A stretch of 64,000 bases of DNA from Allolobophora icterica (GCA_963556255.1 OY744605.1:64289234-64353233), one strand, 5' to 3'; numbered from the stretch's first letter, positions 21,813 through 33,673 are shown. Notes: generated from the letters alone by a model not told the origin. Made by a program: numbers and translations.

Positions 21813-23021
21813 GTACAACGGTTATTATGTAAGTTGACTAGTGTATTTTCCCGTCATAATTATGACGGCAGTATATAGTGTTAGAGTATAAATTAACCCT
21901 TCATATTATGACGTCATATTATAGGCCTATATGTGTCGTCAAGACCGCCGTCGTCAAGACCACCGTCGTCAAGACGGCAGTACTGACGTCACAAACGGTT
22001 TCACAATAGAACAGAAGCCGTTTGTGACGTAGCGTCCTACGACGGACAAATTTGCATATAAGGAAACTATATGTATAGATGAACTTTCGCGCAGACGGGT
22101 TTGCTGTACAAAAGTTGTAAAGCGCTACTTTATAAATCCCACAGGTGGTTATTTTCAAGGACAGGCTCACTCATACACAGGCCAATATGTGTCATGCAAT
22201 TAATGGTCCAGTTGCTATAGCGTCTTAAGTTCTGATGTGAAGTTCCAACCACGTTATGAAAGGTCTAATATATCTACTCTATTAGGCCAGTCTTCTGGTC
22301 ATGAATCACAAATCGTCTGCATAGCCATACTTAATCCAGCGCGATCGATTTTCTAACCGCCCGCTATTTCAAATGAGAAGCTCTGTTTGTAGAACATTCT
22401 CCCGTTAAACCAAAGTACCTAAGCTCATGCGTAAGGCAACAATGCAGAGGTATAAGGATTTTCGTTTCGGCTGCGCAACATGCATCATGGTGACCAGCTT
22501 AACTTGGCTGTTGGCTTGGACGGTTGGACCCAATAAGTTTTCACTTTATTTATTTCGTAGACCAACTGATAATCGGGCTCTGATGTTCATAGTATATAAA
22601 TTATCTCTTGCTCAGTCTATTGTTTACCTTTTTCCTGTATCTAATGCAATATAATTATATTTATAGGAATGACGTCATGCCGATTGTTCTCGGAGCACAT
22701 CCAGACGACTACAAAGCCATGGCTCCACCCGGGTCCTATATTCACGTCGATGACTTTGAAAGTCCGAAGCAACTGGCTGAGTACCTCCATCTTCTCGATA
22801 AAAACGACACACTCTACAACAAATACTTTCGCTGGAAAAAAACTGGAAGGTTTACTGGTGAATCCCTTTGGTGTCGTTTGTGCGCTCTTCTGCATGCGAA
22901 TGATGACAGAAGCAAGGTACATTGGTACCCAGATTTCCACAAGTGGTGGGACGAGGGCGTGTGTTTAGAAAACCCAAAACCTGGACACTGGCAGTCTTGG
23001 AGAAACAAAATGCGAAGTTGA
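19529..23021 (+). CDS. FUT-C: alpha-1,3-fucosyltransferase, GT10 family (2 exons)
   Basis: Exons 19529-20469 and 22667-23021 join as CA|G, giving 431 residues. Membrane anchor at about residues 9-28. The acceptor-side domain has the usual motifs, but the otherwise constant GGESPPLN is GGEPPPVN here, so the S just after GGE is replaced. NWTIFYRRDSTI, HSGRGNYASELSKY and the core FENNCCKDYITEKFF are intact. Exon 2 encodes HVDDFESPKQLAEYL and ends WRNKMRS. The intron contains two copies of a short hairpin element and, at 21235, a 28-bp scrap of a second exon 2. Closest to FUT-A in exon 1 (LED.K and PKPKNQ versus LKDLK and PKSKNQ in B and D) and in downstream DNA. Expected as a Golgi fucosyltransferase; its substrate is unknown. 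Confidence 0.92.
20559..20747 (-). mobile_element. Short hairpin-plus-(GACA)n element, copy 2
   Basis: The inverse of the element at 6530-6726. It begins with CATAATAACCGTTGTACG and (CTGT)n and ends with the hairpin and GTTACAGCTAG. It lies in the FUT-C intron near the donor. Confidence 0.8.
21235..21262 (+). pseudogene. Truncated FUT exon 2 remnant
   Basis: After an acceptor-like TTATACAG come GAATGACGTCATACC and TATTGTTCAT, the first 25 or so bases of a fucosyltransferase last exon (NDVIPIV), after which homology stops. The sequence then switches to intron DNA homologous to FUT-A 5420-5880. It is a breakpoint scar; splicing to it would add only a few residues before unrelated sequence. Confidence 0.85.
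21627..22070 (+). mobile_element. Short hairpin-plus-(GACA)n element copy 3, plus a related neighbour
   Basis: 21627-21838 is a direct copy of the unit at 6530, with an extra internal duplication of GTCAAGACAAC. 21840-22070 shows a related unit with GACGTCATATTATAGGCC and three GTCGTCAAGAC-like repeats, a diverged second member. A nested or tandem insertion is likely. Confidence 0.7.
22071..22666. other. FUT-C intron, 3' part homologous to FUT-A intron
   Basis: Aligns with about 5860-6530 of the FUT-A intron, and its part at 22390-22500 also aligns with 20935-21060 of the same intron, so this stretch is present twice within FUT-C. Confidence 0.65.
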
Positions 23022-23440
23022 TGCAGACGAACAAACGCAGTTTTATATACTTCGATTGTGATTGTTTTAGCAAAGCAAACACGAGAGTCTCAGATAACAA
23101 GAATGTTTTTTTACGCATTTTTAGACGAACTTACCGATATACATGTATATTAAACACATGCACGAGCTCTTACTAAAACACGCTCGATTGATGAGATCCA
23201 TGTTCAAGCAACTCTTCCACTTTTCATATGTAGGCCTGTCGTTTGTGAATTGAGATATTGATAATACGAACAGCTCCAGTAAATAGTTTGGGCTTGTCTC
23301 CGATCCATTGGATCATGGATCGCAGTCGATGCTTTTGAAATCCAAAGAAATTGAACAACTACTTCCATCTCCTCAACAAAAGCAACACGCTGCACAACTA
23401 ATACTTTCGCTGGAAAATTATCTAAGCAGTGCATATTTTA
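23022..23440. other. 3' flank of FUT-C
   Basis: Paralogous to 7094-7480 behind FUT-A. No further gene is seen. Confidence 0.55.
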
Positions 23441-23449
23441 AGAGATTTA

Positions 23450-23790
23450 CACTACTGGGACAAAGTCGGCCAATGCCGGCCATGGGATCTGATGACTTTT
23501 TTTAGTGAATCATCTCCCTTAAAACTTGATGACGTTTTTAGGAAATCATCTCACAAAAAAAGTTGATGACCTTTTTTCGCGAATTTCATGACTTCATGAC
23601 TTTCTTGGGAAACAGCAATGTACTCATTATCATTTTACTGCTGGGACACATCTTAAAACTCCTGCAACATTTGTCCCACTAGTTATAGTTTAAACATACA
23701 TTGCCTGGGACAAATCAGCGTTACTACTGGGACAAATCCTAAGACTACTGGGACATTTGTCCCACTAGTTATACAGTTAAAATATGCCCT
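23450..23790. repeat. Internal fragment of MITE family 2
   Basis: Contains repeated CTACTGGGACAAATC and GATGACTTTTTTTAG units that also fill the interior of the element at 41023-41945, in opposite orientation. Neither terminus is present. The FUT-A paralogue lacks it, so it inserted into the C locus later. Confidence 0.65.
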
Positions 23791-23859
23791 GAATCTAAGC
23801 TAAGCTAATGTATGTTCAATCACGCCGTAAGTAAAATGCAGAAGGCATCATTCGATGGT

Positions 23860-24960
23860 GAATCGCAATTGTAGCCTAATCATAATCTCCAAATTTATAA
23901 AGCGCCACTCGAAGGCCAAGCGCAGGACACCAGCCTATTCATGAGCGCTATGCAAAATCAGAGGGGTTTCCAGAGAGTAGTTCAAAAGAGATCAGAGTCT
24001 GCTTTACAGAAGGCCAAACCAAATCAGAGGAGCTTTTCCAAAAGAGGTCCGAGTCCGGTTTTCAAAGGACCAGATCAAGAGAGGAGGCAGAGCAGCTGTC
24101 AAGGCGGGTGTCGGTTAGGGTGAGAATAATTGGAAGGCGGTGGATCAGATGAGTCAGGGTAGGAGTACTTGGAAAGGTGAGACCAGTTTTGAGTGGAAAG
24201 CCTGGGGGCGATAGATAGAGGGATATGAGGAGGAGAATGAAGGACGGGTTGCAATGACGATGAAGGAATTGAGAATCTGCGGAATTTAGGGGCGGGGAGA
24301 TTATTCCAGGTGCGTGGTGCTGTGTTGAATATTGCTCGGTTGGAGAACTTGAGATGAGTAGTGACTGGGGGTCGAGAAAGACTTAGATAACAGGATGATC
24401 GGGTGAACCGATTGAAGAAAACTGGTAGGTTATTTAGTTTTTTAGGTGCGGTGGACTAAGGTATAACTCAGTATCTGGTAAACCATTTAGTGTTTTTAAG
24501 TGATTACCTGGACTTCTTGCCTTACCCACAATCCAGTTTTGGATGAGAATAAGTTTGACAGTACACACTAATCGAGAGCAGGTTAGGTCTTTCGCCTTGG
24601 GCAATGAAATAAGGTGCTGGCCAATTGACTAGAAGCGCTGGAACGAAAACACCAAAATGAACTGTGAAGAAGATAGGGTGTATTCAAGCAACAGCACTGA
24701 CTTCAGCTGGTGGGCGACTCACCAGCACAAGAGGACTGAAGAGGCCAGCGGGGTTAGTTTAAACCTCAGATTTTCAATTACAGCCCTAAAGAGTGAAGGG
24801 AGACTCGCTCTGCGAATGCGTCTACTAGAAACCGTGTAATCAGATCGTAGTCGTAATCGTTATCGGAATCTCGAGATTTCCACAGCGCCCACAAAAGCTA
24901 AGTCGCGGGAACCAGCTCATTCACAGGCGCTTAGACAAATCAAAATCGGTAGGCAGAGGG
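23860..24960 (-). mobile_element. LINE 3' region, paralogue of 7500-8660
   Basis: The same order of blocks as behind FUT-A, including AAAGCGCCACTCGAAGGCCA, the 3' UTR, a decayed RT terminus and the section ending near CAGCTCATTCACAGGCGC. It lacks the palindrome and the second inverted arm seen in the A copy. Confidence 0.65.
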
Positions 24961-25600
24961 GGGGTCAAATCAGTTCCAGATCAAGATCCAGAGGAATCAG
25001 TCAGGTAGACAGTAAGACGGCTAAGGATCAGCATGCGCACTTCTAAGTATAAGTGAGAAGAAAAAATGTCGGGTTCCATGAAATTATCATAGATCGGAAA
25101 TAAGAGAGTAAATTCGACGATTCATTTATTGCGATCAACATTTTGTGCCAAAAATCTTGTCGGCCGCTCCAGTGACGTTAAGGTAAATGAATAACAAATT
25201 AAGGAGATAATCTACTTTCCTGCTTTGTTTGGCTTCTCAAGAGTGGTGCTGCAATAATTGCTCGTAAAGATGGATTGATCTGAAAATCTTACTGCTGAAG
25301 AGGCATAACTGCCGGAAGGTTGCGCACGATCTCAGGGAGCGATGCTTCTCGGTGCAGTCTGTAGGGGATCATTAAGTTTGTCTCGTTCCATAGCATAATG
25401 CTACCTTAGTGTCCTTCCGTCCCGCACTTTCAAATCGAAAAATAGACTGCCACGGTGGCCAATCATTCTGCAACAGGTTGCCTAATAACTTTAAGAACGA
25501 GCTAAATGGTAGTCTTTCCTTGCCCTTATACCGCTAAGGAATGAAAATCATTCTGTGCTGTCGTATCTGAAGTGCCCTGAGTTGTTAATCCGAAACGGTC
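24961..25600. other. Intergenic, nothing recognised
   Basis: No gene or delimitable repeat was identified. Confidence 0.4.
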
Positions 25601-25606
25601 ACGATA

Positions 25607-26040
25607 AACTCGTTCATTTCAACCTGCTCGCCACCTTAAGTAAATTGGTTTAAGCCCGTTGGTTTAAAAGTGCAGCGTTTACGGTATATTTAAATTTACG
25701 TTGAATTAAGTGTGAAACGAACGTCCGTTCGACTGTCGCCATTTGTAAACAGTGACGTCGTGGGTCATAAATGTCATTAGTTGTACGACTAAAATTGAAA
25801 CCAGATTTTGTGCTTGCGCGGCCCGTTGAAACCCGCTAGGCTCCTTCGTTTCATCCTGTTCGCCATCTAAGTAAATTAGTTTAAGTCCGCTTCAGGCCGT
25901 TACTTGAAAAGAGCAGCAGTTTACGATATATTTAAACTTAGGTTGAATTAAGTGTGAAACGAACGTCCGTTCGACTGTCGCTATTTGTAAACAGTGACGT
26001 CACTGGTCATGAATATTCATTAGTTGGAAGCGGCCAATGA
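25607..26040. repeat. Tandem duplication of a ~190-240 bp unit
   Basis: 25607-25790 and 25845-26040 are direct copies sharing TTGAATTAAGTGTGAAACGA, CGTCCGTTCGACTGTCGC and TTTGTAAACAGTGACGTC. The second copy continues into sequence (GGCCAATGAGAGGAG) that also matches 9560-9610 near FUT-B. Confidence 0.75.
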
Positions 26041-26100
26041 GAGGAGCGTAACAGAAAGTTTAGTTCGCCTCAGATCTGTTCGTTTATATTATTAATAATG

Positions 26101-27550
26101 ACATAAACTTTACGGGGAACTTAAAAGAAATAAAATACAGAAAATATAAGGTATCAAAGTCACTAAAAATAAATACAGTTTTTATATGTTCACAGTGATC
26201 TTTTTCTTGCGCCCTCGCTTTCCAATCGGCACAGTTGGGAACTCCTGAACTTTTGTTTTCCAAGGCATCTTGTTACATGTGTGCGCATTGCTGCAACATC
26301 GTGCAACATTATATAGTGTGGAAAATTTCAGTTGAACAAGTTTTAACGTAATAGCTTAATCATTTAATAGCCTACGCTGCACAGTAATAGTAAATGACGT
26401 CACCTGTTTGTTATTGCACTTTGTCCCCCGGACAGTGTCCTCCCGGACATGGTCCTTCCGGACCCCAATAAAGTATATTAGGCACGCAAAAAACAGTGGT
26501 CGTTGTTGTAGGGGCTATTGAAGAAGTATTATCGTTGTAGATGATTGTATTGAGGACGTATTGATGACTGAGATGGTTTTGTACGTCTGGTGTGCGTAGT
26601 GAAGTTAAAGGGTTTTTGACTGGTGAATTGATATAGAAAACGCAGATGTTTGAGAATTAAGAAGAAACTGAATTTAATGTGCATCTGTAGCGATAAACTG
26701 AGGTTGAGTAGTTAAGGTGCAAAGTGAGCTTAGTGCTAGAATTTAGTCGTAAGTTGTGATCGCTCTGAAGAGCTGAAGACATTGGCTGAAGAATTCGTCA
26801 AGTTTTTGAGTTGTGGGCTGCTCTCGAAGAAGAAATCGAAGTGTAGAACATTTCTTGTCTGATACGTGGTTTCGTATCAAATTCTTCTGTTGTGAAAATT
26901 GCATTACGAACTATGATATCTTGAATATTACGTGAAAACGGCGATTTGACTTTTCTCTTCTCAGTACTTCATTAAGATTCATTTTCATAGTCACTGTCAA
27001 AGAAGAAGAATAAGAAGTCCTCTGACAGACAACGGAGGACGGACCCGGATAACGAATACGCTGAGCCCCACTGCAATCCTTCCTAGTTCTTGGCATCGGC
27101 GATTCATCCAGGTACGGTACAGAAAGATTCAAGAGGAGGAAGCCTGATAGAGTGCGGCAGTGGTGGTTCCCACAATATATACACAGGGGTTTTTGTGCAA
27201 AAGAGCCTAGGGGCCTACTGGAAAGCAACAGATGCAGCAATATCTAAGTTCTGTAGGACTTCGAAAATTCTTCGGGTGATCTCTACGAGATAGCCAACCA
27301 ATCATCATAGTGTACCTTTCGTACATGATTCTTTGAATGGTACGCCTAATCTGCATCAAAGATTCACAGAAAATCTAGCGCAAGCTCCTATCAGCAAACC
27401 AGTACTTTATTTCCATTCACTGCTTATAACTTCGTGAAATCAGGTAAAAATAAACTAATATCCTAGCCTAATACCAGATGAATTAACCTACATCAACGAA
27501 TCACAGAGAATAGCTCATATTGGCTTATCAGGAAACTAGTAATATTAACA
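26101..27550. other. Intergenic, nothing recognised
   Basis: A 1.4-kb stretch without a recognisable frame or transposon boundary. Short frames at 26911-27293 overlap on both strands and show no family motif. Confidence 0.4.
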
Positions 27551-27557
27551 CTACGTA

Positions 27558-27580
27558 CTACAACAACAACAACAACAACA

Positions 27581-27623
<43 letters not shown>

Positions 27624-27640
27624 ATTATTATTATTATTAC

Positions 27641-27710
<70 letters not shown>

Positions 27711-27893
27711 GTTGTTGTTGTTGTTGTTGTTGTTCCTATTATTATTATTTTTTAGTATAACAGCTTATTATTAGTTTATTAGTTCATCTGGTATTATAGG
27801 CTAGGATATTACAACAACAACAACAACAACAACAACAACAGTAATAATAGCAATAATAATAATAATAGTAATAAGTAGTAGTAGTAGTAGTAA

Positions 27894-27955
<62 letters not shown>

Positions 27956-27990
27956 AAAGTATTAGTAGTAGTAGTAATAGGATGCCAAAC
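27558..27990. repeat. Compound microsatellite (CAA)(CTA)(ATT)(GTT)...(CAA)(TAG)
   Basis: Successive runs of CAA, CTA, ATT and GTT, then a short unique part and CAA, AAT and TAG runs. The first block is nearly self-complementary and may fold. Confidence 0.93.
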
Positions 27991-28017
27991 TTATTATTAT
28001 TATAATTAGTGTTGTTG

Positions 28018-28263
28018 TTTATTTATTTATTTTTTTATTCCGGATATTTCTATAGCGCCTCTCGAAGTCAACTACTACTCAGAGGCGCTCCCGACTACAG
28101 CATTTGATAGGGCCTACTGTGCCGGAATTTTCACGCCGAAGCGCCACGAGCAATTGAGAGTGAAGGACTTGCCCAAGGTCCGTACGCAGCGGCTAGAGTG
28201 GGATTCGAATCTGCAACCCTCCGGTCACAAGGCGTCGAACTTACCACTGAGCCACCACGTCCC
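28018..28263 (-). mobile_element. tRNA-derived SINE with LINE-like tail
   Basis: Read on the - strand from 28263 it begins GGGACGTGGTGGCTCAGTGG, with an A-box-like TGGCTCAGTGG and a B-box-like GATTCGAATCC, a tRNA-derived pol III promoter. A unique body follows, then GGGAGCGCCTCTGAGTAG and an A/T-rich tail of TAAA units. The GCGCCTC tail is shared with the LINE end at 18592-18650. Confidence 0.85.
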
Positions 28264-28269
28264 ACGTGT

Positions 28270-28880
28270 TGTTGTTGTAATTATAACTAGAAGAACAATG
28301 ATAGTTACTTTACGATTAACAAAGTCATACTAGTCAACCAATATTTAATTTACCTTGATACTAGCAGAATAGTAGGATAATCCACATCAACGAATCACAG
28401 AGAAGTCAGTGCTTGGTCGTACGAAGAAGCTAGGAAAGTGCTTTTCATTCATTGGTTCTGGTTCAATCCTTACTCCAGCTAATAACTAAACTTATACCAA
28501 CTGAAGCTAATAAACGGCCATTATCGTAACCCGGCCGATACCAGTAGAATGATAGGTCTAATTCGTAACAAGAACCATAGACAGGCTAGCTGTTATCAAG
28601 AAACCAGTACCAATTAGTTAACGGAGAAAAAGAATTACAGATCACAAAATCATTCACAACCAGTAAAATCTGGTACAACGTAAACATAAATAATATAGGC
28701 CTACATTGGCTGCCACTAAATACTTATTTAGCCACATGCATTTCGTTTACCATGAAAATGTCCATTTCTGGTCAGAGCCATTTTCTTAATTATGCAACAA
28801 CACGTTTACCCTCTTTGTCGCGTTTTAATAGGATTTAAATATTGTAGGCCCTAGTTATCAGATCCTATTTAAATCCCATT
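28270..28880. other. Intergenic, nothing recognised
   Basis: AT-rich; contains the unit with GTAATTATAACTAGAAGAAC also seen at 9135, and further matches to the region near 9230-9310. Confidence 0.4.
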
Positions 28881-28889
28881 TAAACATAA

Positions 28890-29910
28890 ATTACAGCCGA
28901 ATGGAAGGTGCGATTTTCAATGGGGAGGAATTTGCATCGTAAAGAGGGGAGATTCCATTTGAGAGGGGGAGACTTTGTTTCGAAACAGAGTCTCCGGAAG
29001 ATATTATTTCGGTCCAGGGGAGATTCTATTCGGGGGAGACTTAATTCTGTGACACCGGCATAATGTCACGAGGGCCATAACGATACCAAAGGTCGAGGAT
29101 TGTCAAATACACATAAAGATTACAGTGTTTTCTAACAAAAGTGTACGCAGTGCAGCAGACAATGTGGAGCGTGCAATTGTCTTCTCTTGAGTTTGCAATG
29201 TATAGTATGGATTTTGGAGAGATTAGGTCAAGTCAACTACACGCGATTTTATTCTATAATACCTGAAATTTTACTTCAATTCAAGAAGACCATACAGTTT
29301 GACAGTTTGAGGAAGAGTGTTTAGTTGATTATGTCTGAGTATTTTAGGAACTGGATTGACCACTCAACCTAATCGTAATACAGTCATCGAACAAACGTGT
29401 GCCAACTGAGCACTATGAGAATGTAGGCAAAAATGTGTGTTATTTATAAATGTTATGCGCGGAACCCCTAGCGTGACCTTTGAAAGCGACTTTATTTGCA
29501 ACTAGTTCGACGATGTATTTTCTCGTTCTCGAAAGATAAAATCTAGTTAATGTCAGACGTCATAATGGGCCCTATTATCTGGCAAATGTGTCTTGTACAC
29601 CCGAAACGGTATACATAATTCTCTCGAGCTAGGAATAATTACGCTCCCGTTTACAAGTCGTGGGTCTCCAGCAACTGAGAACTGAAGCTGAGAAATAGCC
29701 ATTCCCCTTCTCGTCGCTTCGAACAGTTCTGATAGCTACAACTTATAAGCACATGTCCATTGTGGCATAGTTTTCTCTGTAAACGAATTGAATAGATAGA
29801 ATAGTTTTAAAAGAACATCAACAGATAAAATACATAAAAAGAACAATTCTTTTAAACAATTCACAGAGTTGCGGCCTATAGGTTCATGCAGCCCGTATTT
29901 CTAAACAAGA
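28890..29910. promoter_or_regulatory. 5' flank of FUT-D, conserved with FUT-B flank
   Basis: Homologous over roughly 1 kb to the FUT-B flank (9730-10780). The conservation shows the presumed promoter was duplicated with the gene. Individual factor sites cannot be assigned. Confidence 0.5.
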
Positions 29911-30858
29911 ATGGATATCGGAAAATGTCGAATTGTCGGGATTCTGACAGGGATTACAATTTTATTCATGGTAATTTATGAGTTTCTTATAGTTAAACCA
30001 CTATCAATTCATCTCCATTCCAAAGGTTCAGCATCTCTGGAATGGACAGTTTATAAAAATAAGACGAAAGATGGAAACGCATCTCTTTGGTGGATGCAAC
30101 AAAATGAAACGAATGATCGAATTTCGTACCAATTCAGGCTCATGAATTATTTGAAAAAATACAATACGGTAGTGAACACAAAGACGCTAAAGCTCATTTA
30201 CCAGGTACCTCATGGAAACTATGGAAATCCGCCACCAGAAGGTAAGCATGTTTTTACATCTAAGAAATGTCCAGTCGAGGCTTGTAGCATCACGAGGAAA
30301 CTTAAGGATTTGAAGGCGGCTGCTGCAGTTTACCTTCAAGGCTTCAAGTCTTCCATGTTGAAACAATTACTACCGAAGTCGAAGAATCAGGTGTGGATCA
30401 TAACTGGAGGAGAATCACCTCCACTGAATACTCAGATGAAGATATTTGATTCTCGTGCTCTTGGAAATCTAATCAACTGGACGATGTTCTACCGAAGAGA
30501 CTCTACCGTACCGGGACCATATGGTAAATTTGAGACATTTCCGAATTTCACTCGGATAGAGGATTATCCTTTGAATGACGGAGTCAACTACGCTGCTGGA
30601 AAAACAAAAGAGGTTGCGTGGTTCGTTACTAATTGTGACTATGGAACCCATAGCGGACGAGGTAATTATGCCAATGAATTGTCTAAGTACATTGAAGTGG
30701 ACATCTATGGTCGTTGTGGGAATTTAACGTGTCCCAAAAACGAGATGGGTGGATGTCTTCAGAAGCTGAGGAAGGAATACAAATTCTATCTTTCGTTTGA
30801 GAATAACTGTTGCAAAGACTACATTACAGAAAAGTTCTTTCGCAATGCTTTGCAGTAA
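29911..30858 (+). CDS. FUT-D: fucosyltransferase first exon without a matching last exon
   Basis: An intact first exon (coding to 30854 if spliced; 315 residues if read through to the TAA at 30856-30858). Anchor, stem, NWTMFYRRDSTV, HSGRGNYANELSKY and core FENNCCKDYITEKFF are all present, and the donor GTAAGT is intact. I found no last exon between here and FUT-E at 37681; homology to the FUT-B intron fades near 31170 and a LINE lies from 31540. The exon could be spliced over FUT-E to 42004 (phase fits, CA|C), could encode a protein lacking the C-terminal lobe (about 117 residues) and probably inactive, or could be a pseudogene. The open frame and conserved motifs argue for recent or continuing constraint. 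Confidence 0.8.
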   Translation: MDIGKCRIVGILTGITILFMVIYEFLIVKPLSIHLHSKGSASLEWTVYKNKTKDGNASLWWMQQNETNDRISYQFRLMNYLKKYNTVVNTKTLKLIYQVPHGNYGNPPPEGKHVFTSKKCPVEACSITRKLKDLKAAAAVYLQGFKSSMLKQLLPKSKNQVWIITGGESPPLNTQMKIFDSRALGNLINWTMFYRRDSTVPGPYGKFETFPNFTRIEDYPLNDGVNYAAGKTKEVAWFVTNCDYGTHSGRGNYANELSKYIEVDIYGRCGNLTCPKNEMGGCLQKLRKEYKFYLSFENNCCKDYITEKFFRNALQ

Positions 30859-31539
30859 GTATGAGTACTACATTTGAGGTTTATTAAAAGCATTACAGCT
30901 ATTTATAGGCCTACTCTAAGCTGTCTGCAGTGAAACATTGTAGAAAAGCACTTACCGTTAATATAATAGGCAATATTTAATTAAAGTAAGTAAAATAATA
31001 TATTCTTTATTAGTACCAACTGCTTATACCGCACTTTGGTTTACATAATAGTTTATAGCCATTGACTTGATTTAGATTTAGATCATATAGGACTAATAAT
31101 TGGCATTAGTTGGACTTCAAAATGGTATTCAGACAGTTCCACAGAAAATTCTTTGGAGACGTTTCCGTCGAATATTATCACACTTGTCATTTTTACATTG
31201 GGATAGACCCAGTAGGCCTACATGTATATTTCCTGCTTTCATGCACGTGGTCTATAGTAACTATATAACTAGAGTTAACGTAGGTGACCCTTTTGGAAAA
31301 CGGTTTAGAAGGTCGATTTGCCGGACCGAATGCGCCCAGAAGTGCATCACCACGTATACAGAACGCTATCGATGTCGAGCCATGAGGTACATTTGGAGTT
31401 AACATCAGTTCAGTGGAAATGGTACAAATATGGGCTTGGTTAATTAAGCTAGTCATGAAAAATCTTTAAATGTCTTTCATGACTGTTTCACATGGGCACC
31501 AATCACCATAGGTTGATAAACATAAAAAACACAGGTTAA
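30859..31539. other. Former FUT-D intron
   Basis: 30859-31170 matches the start of the FUT-B intron; after that the similarity is lost. No acceptor followed by a NDVIPIVLG-type exon was seen. Confidence 0.6.
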
Positions 31540-32660
31540 ATAGCAAGTAAGCTCACACTTAATGTTGATAAAACGAACTTTGTTCTGTTTAGATCTAATA
31601 GGAAAAGCTGTCCTTCTAATCTACATTCCCTAACTTATGTATTAATGGGCCTCCTATTGCTCATGCTAACTCAACCAAATCTTTGGTGTCTATGTTGATG
31701 AACACGACCTGGGCGGAACTCAAAAATTATTTACCAAAAAATTGCAAAAAGTATTGGTATCATATTTCGAATCTCTTACTTACTTCCTGCTCAAATCCGC
31801 CCTACGTTATGTTATTCTCTTATTATATACCCACGCCTTTCTTTTTTTAATATGTTATGGGCCTCAACTTGCAAGTTAAGACTCCATTATCCTCCAGAAA
31901 CGTGCTATTCGTTTCGTGGCTGAAGTTCCCTTCGTGTTCCATAAGGAACGATTTTTTTCTGAACTCTGTAGGCCTATGTTGAGGGTTGAGCAGATAAGTA
32001 TTGACCGAACTGGCCAATTTATGTTTCATTATGTACATACTTAGCCATCTGCATTTGACAGCTTCATTTGCTTCACCTCTAATGTTCTTTTTTACAACAC
32101 GAGAAGTGAGAATTCTTACCGTCGGGACTGTGCCCATACCAAAACCCGATTCTTTTCCATTGGGCCTACTGGAGCTTTAATATGGATCCGGAGTCCCATT
32201 TAATTCGTGATTTACCTAACCTGCTGAACTTTAAAGAAACTTACGTCTTCTACTTACTGATGGTAATTTAAAAGGTTCACATTGGATGATTGTTATCATA
32301 GCTGATGTTCTAGTTGAGATGTTTCTGTTTGTTTAATGTGCATGGATGTACCTTAACCTTTCCTTCCTGCTACCTCACTGTCTTCACTTCTGCCATTCCA
32401 TTTGTTGCTCTTCTTTTTCCTAGTCTCCTTTCGCTTATGTATACAAAACTTCAATGGCATATTGTTAGATGTTAATTGGCTGTTATCATACTTAATGTAC
32501 TAGTTAATTAGGTGTTCCTATCTATCGGGATCTTTGATCCCTTCAGGGTCTCCTATGTAGCCAATTGAGTTGTCAAATTATTTCTTCCTTACTGTCACCG
32601 TTGTACTCTTATTTGGTAGCAGGGATAAATGACTTGATTTTGATTTGAATTTATCTGTCA
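31540..32660 (+). pseudogene. Degenerate LINE with 3' tail
   Basis: The + strand reads LNVDKTNFVLFRSNRK, later IGIIFRISYLLPAQIR and CYSLIIYPRLSFFNM, the thumb region of a CR1/L2-type reverse transcriptase, with many stops and shifts. The 3' end near 32625-32650 has GACTTGATTTTGATTTGAAT, a short-repeat tail typical of this clade. It may have replaced the missing FUT-D exon 2. Confidence 0.82.
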
Positions 32661-33320
32661 CTTTTAGAGCACATTTTTCTCATCAACAACTAAAATTTAT
32701 GTTGTGCTGATAAGCACACAAGGAAAACTGCATGACGCATGTACCTATTAGGATTGCGAAACTGTCTAGACCAACAAGCCATATTCAAATATTACATATT
32801 AGTTGTGTAGGAGAAGTAAATTGATCGTTGTCCCCAAAGTACCTTTCTACTAGTTTATAGCTACAAATTATGCGCGCAATACCCAGCAAATAACCAAACC
32901 CAATCCTTTAGTTGTTCAAAATAACAGATCGTCGTCAACCCAGCTGTACACCATCCAGACGAGTATGTCCAATGTTTCGTCAAAACTGAACTTTTACGAC
33001 CATGTAACTCTGTTAAGTAAAGAACCACTTTGAAATTCAACGTCACATTAATTTTTGGCAAATATAAAACATGGCTATATTCTTATGATTCACACTCTGC
33101 CATTTCTAATTAAAGTCGCTCTTTCATTCTTATTGTTCAAAGAATAAAGGCGGAGTGGAACGGTGTGATCAAGCTATCTGTTCTAAATCCTAATTGCTTT
33201 TGTCTCATCTGTAATCATAATACCGCCATTAACGTCCATTGTATCTATTACTGCCACTCTGAATTCGGACAGCAAACACATAACTGTCGTAAATATATAT
33301 GGATTTCTGCATCTATATCG
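32661..33320. other. Intergenic, nothing recognised
   Basis: No supported frame or repeat boundary. Confidence 0.4.
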
Positions 33321-33321
33321 A

Positions 33322-33508
33322 CCTCTACATGGGTACGGGGATCATAAGGCGATCGCCGGAGGCAGGGGCGTAACTTTGGTCTAAAAAGTGGTCTGTCTTA
33401 GTTGCACCGTGGTCTGTATCTTTCCGCTTAAAATTTAAGTCTCACCTTTTCAAGATCTCCTACCCTGCCTCCGGCGATCGCCTTATGATCCCCGTACCCA
33501 TGTAGAGG
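33322..33508. repeat. Inverted repeat, 46-bp perfect arms
   Basis: Arms 33322-33367 and 33463-33508 are exact complements and contain GGCGATCGCCGGAGGCAGGG. The 95-bp spacer has a LINE-tail-like piece with CTTAAAATTTAAGTCTCACC that also occurs at 36150-36170. A degenerate CAGGGGCGTAACTTTGG hAT-type end overlaps the left arm. Confidence 0.9.
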
Positions 33509-33673
33509 TTCTCTGAAGAATGGTGCTTCGCATTACGCACCCCCTATAGTAAAATCCTAGCTACGCTACTGAAGGGGAGTAACCCAATCAAGTTTATTGT
33601 TGGGTCGTCACACCTTTGGTAAATATTATCAAGGGATCGTAGCACTAAAATGGCTGAGAACCGCTGCATTAGT

